This document shows positions 1-7,900 of a stretch of 25,026 nt of DNA, one piece after another. Under the pieces are notes generated by a model, which saw only the letters and a list, made by a program, of their open reading frames with translations, did not search any database and was not told the origin of the DNA. Origin of the DNA: Anaerolineae bacterium (GTDB taxonomy: Bacteria > Chloroflexota > Anaerolineae > Promineifilales > Promineifilaceae); contig JANQGC010000233.1 in the NCBI GenBank assembly GCA_028277515.1, positions 1-25,026 of the forward strand, given 5' to 3'. Numbering within the stretch: position 1 is the first letter of the stretch; every line of letters starts with the position of its first letter. The position numbers and the translations under genes are program-made.

Positions 1-142
1 GGACCTAATGACAATCGATCTGCCGTGTCCTTTTCACCCTATTATGCCTCACCTTTTAGATACTAATGACAATTTGAAACGGTTTGTTTCTAAGCAGCAG
101 ATGACTGGCGATTTTCTTGCCGATTCAATGGAGAAAAAATAA
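1..142 (+). CDS. 3' end of an unrecognised gene (partial)
   Basis: An open frame enters from the left edge and ends at a TAA (140-142), giving about 46 visible residues that finish in S-M-E-K-K. The stop is immediately followed by the ATG of the next gene, and that gene's GGAG ribosome-binding site (130-133) lies inside this frame, so the two are probably co-transcribed. The fragment contains several Pro, His and Met residues (for example C-P-F-H-P-I-M-P-H) but no family signature I recognise. The frame could be chance over such a short stretch; the tight junction is the main reason to call it. Confidence 0.45.
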   Translation, partial: DLMTIDLPCPFHPIMPHLLDTNDNLKRFVSKQQMTGDFLADSMEKK

Positions 143-910
143 ATGATGAAACAGCCATTTCCACTGCTGGAGTATGATCCTGCTCGTAAAGCCATCTTAG
201 AACCAGGCGAACTGTTAGCACAAATTGATATTGCAGAATACTGTGTTCTTTGTTTTTTTCAGGATGTAATTTCCGGCTTAAAACAAGAAGGATCGTTACA
301 GCAAATATATGAGCTTGGATCAGAAATCGGCAAAAACCGCGTATATGAAATGGAGATTAACGGTCGCCGGCTGGCAGTGGCTCACGCTGGGGTAGGGGCT
401 CCGTTATCGGCCGCTTTCATGGAGGAACTAATTGCCTTAGGCTGTCGCAAGTTTGTGGCCTGTGGGGGATGTGGCGTGTTAGATGGTCGGGTCGGATTAG
501 GACAAGCGATCATACCTGTATCGGCCGTGCGCGATGAAGGCACATCTTACCATTACCTGCCTCCCGGACGAGAAGTAGACGCTTCGCCGGAGGCCGTTGA
601 AGCGATTAAAATGACCCTCGACCATCATCGTGTAAGCTACATATTGGGCAAGACCTGGACGACAGATGGGGTTTACCGTGAGACGCCGCAAAAAGTTGCT
701 TTGCGCCGTGCCGAGGGTTGTCTAACCGTAGAGATGGAGACGGCCGCCTTTTGTGCGGTAGCTCAATTCCGTGGGGTGATATTTGGCCAAATTCTGTATG
801 GCGGTGATGATCTAACAGGTGAGGTTTGGGACCGGCGCGATTGGCACAAACTCAGCTCAACGCGCGAAAAAATGTTTTGGTTAGCTGCTGAAGCGTGCTT
901 AAGGCTTTAA
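143..910 (+). CDS. Nucleoside phosphorylase (PNP/UDP family)
   Basis: This 255-residue protein fits the cytosolic PNP_UDP_1 family, which cleaves the N-glycosidic bond of nucleosides with phosphate to give the free base and (deoxy)ribose-1-phosphate in salvage. The glycine-rich phosphate-side loop G-V-G-A-P is at residues 83-87, a second Gly/Cys-rich strand-turn is at 105-114, and the family hallmark V-E-M-E-T-A-A-F is at 196-203. In that hallmark the Met-Glu pair normally contacts the ribose hydroxyls. A G-G-D-D-L segment follows at 220-224. Length is normal for the family (about 230-260). Substrate preference (uridine, purine or other) cannot be read from sequence. ATG 143 is preferred over ATG 146 because GGAG lies 9 bases upstream. 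The gene abuts the preceding stop, and the next gene starts about 11 bases after its own stop, so it looks like the middle gene of an operon. Confidence 0.85.
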   Translation: MMKQPFPLLEYDPARKAILEPGELLAQIDIAEYCVLCFFQDVISGLKQEGSLQQIYELGSEIGKNRVYEMEINGRRLAVAHAGVGAPLSAAFMEELIALGCRKFVACGGCGVLDGRVGLGQAIIPVSAVRDEGTSYHYLPPGREVDASPEAVEAIKMTLDHHRVSYILGKTWTTDGVYRETPQKVALRRAEGCLTVEMETAAFCAVAQFRGVIFGQILYGGDDLTGEVWDRRDWHKLSSTREKMFWLAAEACLRL

Positions 911-924
911 AAGGAATTATCTTG
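909..924 (+). promoter_or_regulatory. Ribosome-binding site deciding a TTG start
   Basis: AAAAGGA (909-915) sits six bases upstream of an in-frame TTG at 922. The longer reading starts with GTG at 895, overlaps the preceding gene by 16 bases and has no comparable Shine-Dalgarno sequence. The TTG start also removes nine residues that precede the conserved I-R-R-I beginning of the acetyltransferase fold. Confidence 0.6.
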
Positions 925-2172
925 CGCACAATTCGTCGAATTAATGAAGAAGAATTAGATACATTTGTCACCATTTCGGCCAACGCTTATCCAGGAATGG
1001 ATGTATTCGCCCAGGCCGAGCGCCGGCGCTTTCGTGGTCGCCTGGCGCAGGCTGCTGAGAACCCACACATTAGCCTGTTTGCCTTGTTTGATGATAAGCA
1101 CATGCAGGGTGTCATGCGACTGTACGATTTCACCATGAATTTTCTTTCGACCAATACGCTTGTGGGTGGTGTTGGCGGCGTAGCGGTCGATCTGCTGCAT
1201 AAAAAAGAAAAAGTTGCAGCGGATATGATGCGCTATTTTCTCCAACATTATCGCCATAAAGGGGCTTGCCTGGCTGCTTTGTATCCTTTCCGTCCCGATT
1301 TTTATCATCGTATGGGTTTTGGTTTTGGCACAAAAATGAATTCGTATCGTTTCTCGCCGGATAGTTTGCCCAAAGGATTGTCCAAGCGGCATGTCGTTTT
1401 TCTAACGGAAAAAGATAGAGATGCGATCTGCGCTTGTTACGACCGTTTTTTTGCAGGCAAACATGGTGTTATGATGCGCTGGCAAGATGTTTGGGATGCC
1501 ATGTTGAACAGCCCTGCCATTCACGCGATTGGTGTAAAAAAGGGTAGTCAGCTCAGCGGTTACATGGTGTACAAATTCGACAAAGGAAGCCATGATAATT
1601 TTCTAAGCAATAACATCTTGATTCATGAGTTGGTCTATGAAAATCCTGATGCCCTGCGGGAATTATTGGCTTATTTGCAAAGCCAGGCCGATCAAATCGA
1701 GCAAATCATTTTGAACATCCAGGATGAAGATTGGCATCATTTGCTGCAAGATCCACGATATGGGTCGAATGAGATGATTCAAGATGTCATTGCTCATGAG
1801 AGCAATGTGCAGGGCGTTGGAATTATGTACCGGGTCATTGATTTGCCTCGATTGTTTGAGATTTTGCACGAGCATAACTTCGGTGGGGTAACTTGCCGGT
1901 TAAAGATCGAATTATCAGACAGTTTCCTGCCGCAAAATGAAGGTGGTTGGGTGGTTAATTTTGTTGATGGGAAGGCAAAGTTGGTGAGTGATGAGGCGTT
2001 TGACCTGGCTATCCGGCTAGATGTATCCGAATTTTCTTCCTTGGTTGTGGGGGCTGTAGGGTTCGCAAAACTGATTGAATACGGCCTGGCCTCCATCTCT
2101 GATTCTAATTCTGTGCCCCTTGTTGATCGCCTTTTTGCTGCCCCAAAACCTATCTGCCTGACTCGCTTCTAA
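922..2172 (+). CDS. Eis-like GNAT N-acetyltransferase with SCP2-type C-terminal domain
   Basis: The 416-residue product has the length and layout of the Eis family: an N-terminal GNAT domain (about 1-150), a second GNAT-like domain (about 150-300) and a sterol-carrier-like C-terminal domain (about 310-416). Eis enzymes transfer acetyl from acetyl-CoA to amines such as aminoglycosides or Lys side chains. The segment F-Y-H-R-M-G-F-G places Tyr128 where Mycobacterium Eis has its general-acid tyrosine, and the chain ends in Phe, as Eis does, whose terminal carboxylate takes part in catalysis. The acetyl-CoA loop reads H-K-K-E-K-V-A (about 93-99) instead of the canonical Q/R-x-x-G-x-G/A, so the usual glycine is replaced by Lys. 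Its natural substrate is unknown, and a role in drug resistance should not be assumed. It converges on the next gene with only 9 bases between stops, leaving no room for a terminator. Confidence 0.8.
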   Translation: MRTIRRINEEELDTFVTISANAYPGMDVFAQAERRRFRGRLAQAAENPHISLFALFDDKHMQGVMRLYDFTMNFLSTNTLVGGVGGVAVDLLHKKEKVAADMMRYFLQHYRHKGACLAALYPFRPDFYHRMGFGFGTKMNSYRFSPDSLPKGLSKRHVVFLTEKDRDAICACYDRFFAGKHGVMMRWQDVWDAMLNSPAIHAIGVKKGSQLSGYMVYKFDKGSHDNFLSNNILIHELVYENPDALRELLAYLQSQADQIEQIILNIQDEDWHHLLQDPRYGSNEMIQDVIAHESNVQGVGIMYRVIDLPRLFEILHEHNFGGVTCRLKIELSDSFLPQNEGGWVVNFVDGKAKLVSDEAFDLAIRLDVSEFSSLVVGAVGFAKLIEYGLASISDSNSVPLVDRLFAAPKPICLTRF

Positions 2173-2181
2173 GCAAATACT

Positions 2182-3408
2182 TTATCGCGGTAGCCACAAG
2201 GAAACAGTATCTACCCGGTAAGTCTGGGGAACCATATCGATGGGCTGTACTTCCATCAATCCATATCCCGCCTTAACCAGCGCCTTTGCATCGCGAGCCA
2301 TAGTAGCCACATCAGAACTGATGTAAATGAACCGTTGGGGGGAAGTCGATTTCAAGCTACGGATGACGGCCGAATTTAGCCCTTCCCATCCCGGATTGGC
2401 AACCATAACTTTGGGTTTGACGTCGAGCGCGGGAATAATTTCTTCAACAAGGCCATGATATAGGGTGACGTTATCGGTATGATCCAGATTAACAAGAAAA
2501 TCGGCCGTGGCATCATCATTGAACTCAATCGCGATTACCTCTCCTGCCTTTTCAGATAAAAAAGCAGTCAAAAGACCCACACCGCTGTACGCTTCTAATA
2601 CCATTTCCGATCCTTGCAAATCAGCGTAAGCGAGCATCGTATCAATGATCAGTTCAGCCCCTGCCACACTGGGATGGAAAAAACAGCCAGGAGAGACCCG
2701 GAAGCGACGCCCTTTCACCTCTTGCAGCAAATAGGGGTCGCCAATCAGGGAGGCCGCATTTCTGTCCGGTAAGATGATGGCCACTGAAACCGGAAAATCA
2801 ACTGCCAGTTCAGGCGGCTCGACCCCTTCGACCTCCAGGCCGGCCAGCACTTCACCATCCGCTCCCAGGCGCAGCGTCAGCTTGCGCAAACCTGGTAAAT
2901 TCAACTCGATATCCTGAAAAAGGGTCAAAAGCTGCGGCTTTAAGATGGGGCAGGTGTCTATTGGAATGACCTGCTGCTCTTTGGCCGACCAATATCCAAG
3001 TTTTCCCTGAGAAGTGCGGCTCAAATTGGTCTCAATGGCATAAGAATAAGGTTCAGGGTTGGCCAGCGTAGGCTTAACCCGCGTTTTTTTTAGCTTCCCA
3101 ATACGCTGCAATTGATCTTGCACGATCTCCCGTTTGGCCTGCAATTGTAGAGAATATTCCATATGCTGATAATGACAGCCGCTGCAAATCTGGAAATGGG
3201 GACAGTGCGCTTGGACACGATGCTTTGAGGCGTGTGTAACACTCAATAATTCCGCGTGGATATAACGCCCCTTATCCTGATTGGTGGAAACGCGCACCTT
3301 TTCACCGGGAATCGTTCCCTGAACAAAGACGGGGCGCCCCTTCTTGTCACGACCCAGGCCCGCACCACCATAGGCAAAATCCGTAATTTTGAGTGGGAAT
3401 TCGGTCAT
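2182..3408 (-). CDS. TrmA/RlmD-like RNA (uracil-5-)-methyltransferase homologue with altered active site
   Basis: The 408-residue protein has the domain order of RlmD (RumA): an N-terminal TRAM domain (about 1-60), a [4Fe-4S] motif C-x5-C-x2-C at Cys69, Cys75 and Cys78 with a fourth ligand at Cys153, and a C-terminal Rossmann methyltransferase domain with an S-G-V-G SAM loop. Family members methylate C5 of uridine in rRNA or tRNA through a Cys nucleophile. Here the key positions differ: F-F-Q-V-N reads F-F-H-P-S (His245), D-P-x-R-x-G reads N-P-G-W-E-G (Asn338), the nucleophile motif S-C-N-P reads S-S-D-V (Ser365), and the terminal H-x-E reads R-V-D (Asp400). The fold and cluster seem kept, while ordinary catalysis looks unlikely. 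I chose ATG 3408 over 3474 because the upstream gene ends at 3426 and the TRAM domain begins right after it; the Shine-Dalgarno sequence is weak. It is the last gene of a three-gene minus-strand operon. Confidence 0.8.
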   Translation of the reverse strand: MTEFPLKITDFAYGGAGLGRDKKGRPVFVQGTIPGEKVRVSTNQDKGRYIHAELLSVTHASKHRVQAHCPHFQICSGCHYQHMEYSLQLQAKREIVQDQLQRIGKLKKTRVKPTLANPEPYSYAIETNLSRTSQGKLGYWSAKEQQVIPIDTCPILKPQLLTLFQDIELNLPGLRKLTLRLGADGEVLAGLEVEGVEPPELAVDFPVSVAIILPDRNAASLIGDPYLLQEVKGRRFRVSPGCFFHPSVAGAELIIDTMLAYADLQGSEMVLEAYSGVGLLTAFLSEKAGEVIAIEFNDDATADFLVNLDHTDNVTLYHGLVEEIIPALDVKPKVMVANPGWEGLNSAVIRSLKSTSPQRFIYISSDVATMARDAKALVKAGYGLMEVQPIDMVPQTYRVDTVSLWLPR

Positions 3409-3425
3409 GAATTTGTAGTCGTGCG

Positions 3426-4049
3426 CTAAATACGACCCGTAGCGATTAACATGGTGAATGATGCGATAAACCAATGGATCAGCCAGGGATAAACGAATGA
3501 TTGCGTTTGCCAGGCAACAAAACCAAATGCTGCTCCGCCAAATATGGTACTCAATGTTTCAATTTCAGGTTTGCCCAGGTGCATGAAGGCAAAGGGTACC
3601 GCCTGTAAGAGAATCGCCGGCCCCGGTCCGAAGTACTGGGCAAAAATGAAGAGGACAAATCCGCGCCACATGAACTCCCAGGCGAAAAGCTCAACCCCAT
3701 TGAGGAAGAGAAGACGGCCGACCGTAGATGGCGCACGCTCTTCATAAAAGGCTTGCATGGCCGGCGTCCGGCTGACAAACCAGAGGATGATCGCCATGCC
3801 GACGCAGCCGATGACAACCCACATCAGACCGGCCCGCCAATCGCCAAGCTGAAAACCTAAATCTCGCGGAGACTCGCGAAACAGGAACAGGATAATGAAC
3901 ATGGGAATAATAAAGTAGAAAATAAAACGGTCATAAGCCTTCGTGCCCGTCAATTGATGATTGTAATAATCAAGCATTGGCACGACTGTGCTATAAATGA
4001 TCAAAAAGGATAACTTTAAATCGAATTCGACGCCGCCAATGGTGATCAT
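3426..4049 (-). CDS. CPBP-family intramembrane metalloprotease homologue
   Basis: The 207-residue protein is mostly hydrophobic, with roughly six to seven predicted membrane helices, and carries the three CPBP (CAAX protease and bacteriocin-processing, Abi) motifs in order. These are W-E-F-M-W-R-G (Glu125, Arg129), F-A-F-M-H (His157) and W-L-I-H-W (His192). The canonical first motif is E-E-x-x-x-R; here the first Glu is Trp, so activity may be altered. Family members cleave prenylated or peptide substrates inside the membrane, and some confer bacteriocin self-immunity. The substrate is unknown. ATG 4049 was chosen because it leaves an 8-base gap after the cupin stop, with GAGAG a few bases upstream; the longer reading from 4145 would overlap the cupin gene by 88 bases and add a non-hydrophobic extension. 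Confidence 0.75.
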   Translation of the reverse strand: MITIGGVEFDLKLSFLIIYSTVVPMLDYYNHQLTGTKAYDRFIFYFIIPMFIILFLFRESPRDLGFQLGDWRAGLMWVVIGCVGMAIILWFVSRTPAMQAFYEERAPSTVGRLLFLNGVELFAWEFMWRGFVLFIFAQYFGPGPAILLQAVPFAFMHLGKPEIETLSTIFGGAAFGFVAWQTQSFVYPWLIHWFIASFTMLIATGRI

Positions 4050-4057
4050 ATTTACTC

Positions 4058-4378
4058 TCAAGGAGATGGGGCTATGCCCACTAAAAGCGTCAGACGCGAG
4101 CCGGAAGGGTTCGTAACACCATGGATCATACCTGCCGGCGCCCACACAACTTCACCGGCGGATGCCTCAACCTCTTCTTCGCCGAGCACAAATCGGCCGG
4201 TTCCCTCAAAAACGAAATAAAACTTATCTTGATCGGTATGCTCATGCGCTTTTTGAATTTGGCCGGGTTCAAGACAGTTTAAGCCCAACAAGAGGACATC
4301 ACTTTGAAAAAGTGTCGTTTTGTAAAATTTGTTATCACGTTTTCCAATATTGTCTTCGATTCGCTTTATTAATTCCAT
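4058..4378 (-). CDS. Single-domain cupin protein
   Basis: This 106-residue protein is one small beta-barrel cupin. Motif 1 contains His45 and His47 (A-H-E-H-T-D-Q-D-K-F-Y-F-V-F-E-G). The position that usually holds the metal-binding Glu reads Lys52, with Asp nearby. Motif 2 is complete, G-E-V-V-W-A-P-A-G-M-I-H-G-V-T-N, with His86. A mononuclear metal site through three His is therefore plausible, but the reaction cannot be told, since such proteins range from dioxygenases and isomerases to sensors. It is the first gene of the minus-strand operon with the CPBP protease and the methyltransferase homologue. GGA lies 7 bases upstream of the ATG. Confidence 0.8.
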   Translation of the reverse strand: MELIKRIEDNIGKRDNKFYKTTLFQSDVLLLGLNCLEPGQIQKAHEHTDQDKFYFVFEGTGRFVLGEEEVEASAGEVVWAPAGMIHGVTNPSGSRLTLLVGIAPSP

Positions 4379-4546
4379 CAGTCATCCATTGTTATTACAT
4401 CTGCAAAACCTGATTTCTACAATTACCTCAGAGCAGAAAAATTAAAGAAACACACCTGACAATCGAGTATACCTTCATTAATAGTTTAAGCCCCAATGGT
4501 GTGCAAGTCACAAAGTTAAACATTGGTAGTCTATTTCTATATGACC

Positions 4547-4586
4547 CTGCTCACCGCCCTACCGTTCACTGCTCACTGCCCTACTG
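4547..4586. repeat. Imperfect tandem repeat (18-base unit, 22-base period; heptad-like)
   Basis: Positions 4547-4564 (CTGCTCACCGCCCTACCG) and 4569-4586 (CTGCTCACTGCCCTACTG) match at 16 of 18 bases with TTCA between them. Within the second unit the pattern looks like degenerate heptamers (TTCACTG, CTCACTG). The tract is C-rich and almost lacks G on the plus strand, unlike its AT-rich surroundings. Confidence 0.6.
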
Positions 4587-4636
4587 CCCGCTCCCCCATG
4601 ATACATTTCATCCTTAAACAAACTCCATAAAACCGA

Positions 4637-4665
4637 TTGACACTGCAAGAGTCTTCGGCTAATCT
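4637..4665 (+). promoter_or_regulatory. Sigma-70-type promoter for the giant-gene unit
   Basis: A perfect TTGACA -35 box (4637-4642) is followed by exactly 17 bases and TAATCT (4660-4665), which matches the -10 consensus at 4 of 6 positions. It points toward the 1282-aa gene and would give a leader of about 225 bases. This is the only strong promoter I see ahead of the two giant genes. Confidence 0.5.
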
Positions 4666-4726
4666 AAAGTAAAAAATAGTAAGGTAATCCCACCTCGCTA
4701 TTCCCGTTTTTGTGATCTTTTCATGA

Positions 4727-4744
4727 ATGGAAATTGCTTTCCAT
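4727..4744. promoter_or_regulatory. Perfect inverted repeat in the leader
   Basis: ATGGAAA (4727-4733), a TTGC loop and TTTCCAT (4738-4744) form a perfect 7-bp hairpin with a tetraloop, about 60 bases after the predicted transcription start. It has no T-tract and so is not a standard terminator. It could be an operator for a dimeric regulator or an RNA stem in the long leader. Confidence 0.35.
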
Positions 4745-4884
4745 AGCTCTTCGTAAGTTTATCTTTTAAGCCGATACTAAAACTAGACAACAGTACCATA
4801 TTCAAATCAAAGAAGAAACTCCGACAATGATCCCACCATCAACTTCTCTCAGCCTTGAACTGCTAAAAAAGCTTTATTCCAATT

Positions 4885-4901
4885 AAAGGAGATTGGAAAT
4901 G
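4885..4901 (+). promoter_or_regulatory. Shine-Dalgarno site deciding the start at 4899
   Basis: AAAGGAG (4885-4891) lies 7 bases before ATG 4899. A TTG two codons earlier (4893) would be only one base from the site, so 4899 is the better start. Confidence 0.75.
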
Positions 4902-7900
4902 AATAAGATGACGAAAGTATCCTCTAAATTACGCCGGTTAATGCCGGCTGCTCTAATCACCCTCCTAGTCCTCATTATCGCCGGTGTACCCTTGCTGGCC
5001 CGCGAAGAGGCCCCCACTGCTCCTGATCAGGATCCAGACTTCAGCCAGGTGGATGATCCGCTCAACGGCGAGCTACAGCTCTTTACTGTCGACGACTTGC
5101 TGATCGCCCGCACCAAGCCAGAGAACAGCAAGACCCAATCGCAGATAAACAACTATATCCTGGAGACGGCCAACGAGACGATCAGCAAGCAATCGCTGCG
5201 CACCGTGGCCACGCCGGATTGCTACATAGTCAAAGACAACCTGCAGCCCGGCGTTCAACTGGCCCGCCAGCCGCAGCAGACCCGAATCGGCCGTTTCTTC
5301 AACCTGCCCTATGACGTCATCGTCACCTTGCTACCCTCCGAACAGGCCTCTGGCCAGGACTGCACCGCTGGCAGCGGTGAGGACAACATGGCCCTCAATG
5401 TCCAGGACATCAAGACCAGCGACAGCATCGACGCTACCTTCTCCCTTGCCGATACCAGTACGGCCGTGGCCCTGGAAGACTTCACATTGGACGGCTTCGA
5501 CGACCTCTTCATCCTCACCAACGACGAGGCCCTGGCCGCCACGGCGGTGGACATCAACGACAAGAGCAAGGGCCTCAAGTTCGGCTCCACAGTCGCGCTC
5601 GGCTCCCTGCCCGGCGCAGTTGGCAATCCCATCACTGGGGACTTCAATCATGACGGCCTGCGCGACGCAGCCTGGTACGGTGGCGGCAACGTCCACTTCG
5701 CTACGGTCTGCCCCGGCTCCGTGGAAGATACCATTTGTGAAAACAAGAACACTCTGGATGTGATTCTTAATTCGAACCCGCTGGCGCACTCAAATATGGT
5801 CGCTATCACATCCGGCAATTATAGTTCATATGAGGGGACCGGCCTGCTGGTAATCACTTCTCCCCCTTTTAATGCAGACGACCCGACCCGCTTTGACGCT
5901 TATTGGTATCAATTCGACAACAATTGGGACCCGATTGGCGGACAGGAGATTAGCAGCCTCCAATTCTTTAGTTCCTCGATAGTGGATGTTGCCGATCATG
6001 CCATGGCTGTGTCCGCGAAACTCGATTGGCTCGGCGGCACCGATCAGGCGATCGTTGCCGTTCAAGGGGAAATTTTCGGCGCCGGTGGCAATACCGATTC
6101 AGTTGTCCTCGATCTCACTGTTCTCACTTTTGACGCCGCGACCAACAAGATGACCGGACATTCCACGGGATTGTTTGACGAACATAACACCGGTTTCTTA
6201 TCCCCCTCAAATCCGCCCTGGCTGAACGGTCTGGCCGTTGGCCGTTTTGCTGCTATCGGCGACAACCCCGATGATACCGACTTTAACCTCCAGATCGCCG
6301 TCTTGCGCAACGATAAGAAGATACACTTCTTCAGCGTCGACCCCTCCTCCAATGACTACAAGCCCGCGTCCCTCTCCACGGTAGCCATCGATTCCTCGCT
6401 GGGACTCAATAACATGCCCACCGTGGGCTTTCTCGGCAATCCCGAGCCTTACCCGCGCAACTGGCTCTCGGCGGGCGACCTGCAAGGGCGATCAGCGCGG
6501 CTGGGCGGCCCGACTGTCATTCGCATGTCCAGCCACTCCCAGCCCTCGGTCATCCTCGGCGCGCCACCCATGCACGTCGACTATATCTTGCCCGATCAGA
6601 GCACGGCGAGCGAGTGGCAGGTGGTTAACTTTTCGGCCGTTCCCGATACCTACAACAGCAGCTACTCCATGAGCGAAACCAGCTCCAACCAATCCTCCGA
6701 CACCAGCACCACCAGCTACACCTACGCCACCACCGAGCAGGCCGGCGGCAAGTTCAAGATCAAAGTGCCTGTCGTCGGCTCCATCGGCGGTTCCATTACC
6801 AAAACGGCCGAAAACAAGAATGAAGACGTCAAATCCGACTACAGCTTCGTCCAAAACGAGTTCAAGTACGATGCCTCCACAACCACCGGCTTCGGCGACG
6901 AGATCTGGTACGACCAAAGCTCCTTCAACATCTATCTCTACCCGGTTATCGGCCAAACCATTTGCCCGGCCGACGAACCCTCATGCAGCGCCGGCGAAGA
7001 AGAGCAACTCTACATCATGTATTCCGGCCCTAACAGCAGCGGAACCGGCCCCGGGCCGGGCGCAGCCACCGAGTGGTACCAACCTATCCACGAACCGGGT
7101 AACATCTTTTCCTACCCCTGGTCAGAGACCATGCTGGCCCAACAAATAACCGGCGGGATCGATCTACTGACCAGCCCGCAGCACTTCTATACCGACGATT
7201 CGACCCAGGCCCAAAACCTAAGTTGGAGCGAATCGCAGCAGGAGGCCCAGACTGCGGGCACGACCAACACCCAATCCTACGAGACGAACTATAGCCTCAC
7301 TGGCGGCAAGCAGATCGGAGAGGCCGTCGACCTCAATCTGTCGGGTAACCTCGATTACAACGAGAGCACCGCCATTTCCAATCTCAACAAATCCTCCTCT
7401 TCTATCGGCGCATCGCAAGGCGTCACCATTGAGAAGCCGGGCACCTTCCAGACCTTCGGCCTCTACCAGTATCGCGTGGAGCCATACATTTTCGGCCGTG
7501 TGCCCTCGGCGGGCCACGTGGACAAGCTCACCCATTCGGAAGACATCAGCACCGTCGGCCCCTTGCAGGCTGCCTACACCGTCGATCCGCTCGACTCCCA
7601 GGCCGGATCCTGGTGGGTGTCCGACGACAGCCCCTACCAGCAGCATATCGACGTAGCTCTCAACCACCCCATGCGCTGGCAGCTCGATGACCCCACCGGA
7701 TCGCAGACAACGCTCAACTGCCTCAGCGCCGGCGGCGCCCGCGACAACTGCATGGAGATCAACCAGCCCAATGCGGCCGATCTATGGAACAGCCAATTCT
7801 ACTGGATGCGCGGTCTGCTGGTCACCGTTGGCGGCGTGGACGGCCCGCAGCGCTTCCAGGCCACCGAGGGCGACGAGGTGACCCTCCAGGCTCGCGTCTA

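Larger units (their letters stand above)
4379..4898. other. Divergent intergenic region
   Basis: This 520-base gap separates the minus-strand cupin operon from the plus-strand giant-gene unit. On the minus strand, TATACT (plus coordinates 4466-4471) would make a reasonable -10 box for the cupin operon, about 80 bases before its start, but I find no good -35. The region also holds a tandem repeat (4547-4586), a plus-strand promoter (4637-4665) and a hairpin (4727-4744). A 19-codon frame (4827-4886) ends inside the Shine-Dalgarno sequence of the next gene and lacks convincing coding signs. I see no RNA gene. Confidence 0.6.

Noticed and set aside
955..1392. Minus-strand 145-codon frame inside the acetyltransferase gene
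   Set aside because: It overlaps the conserved GNAT region read on the plus strand and has no domain of its own.
4827..4886. 19-codon leader-peptide candidate
   Set aside because: It has no convincing Shine-Dalgarno site and no run of a regulatory amino acid codon; kept only as a note in the leader finding.
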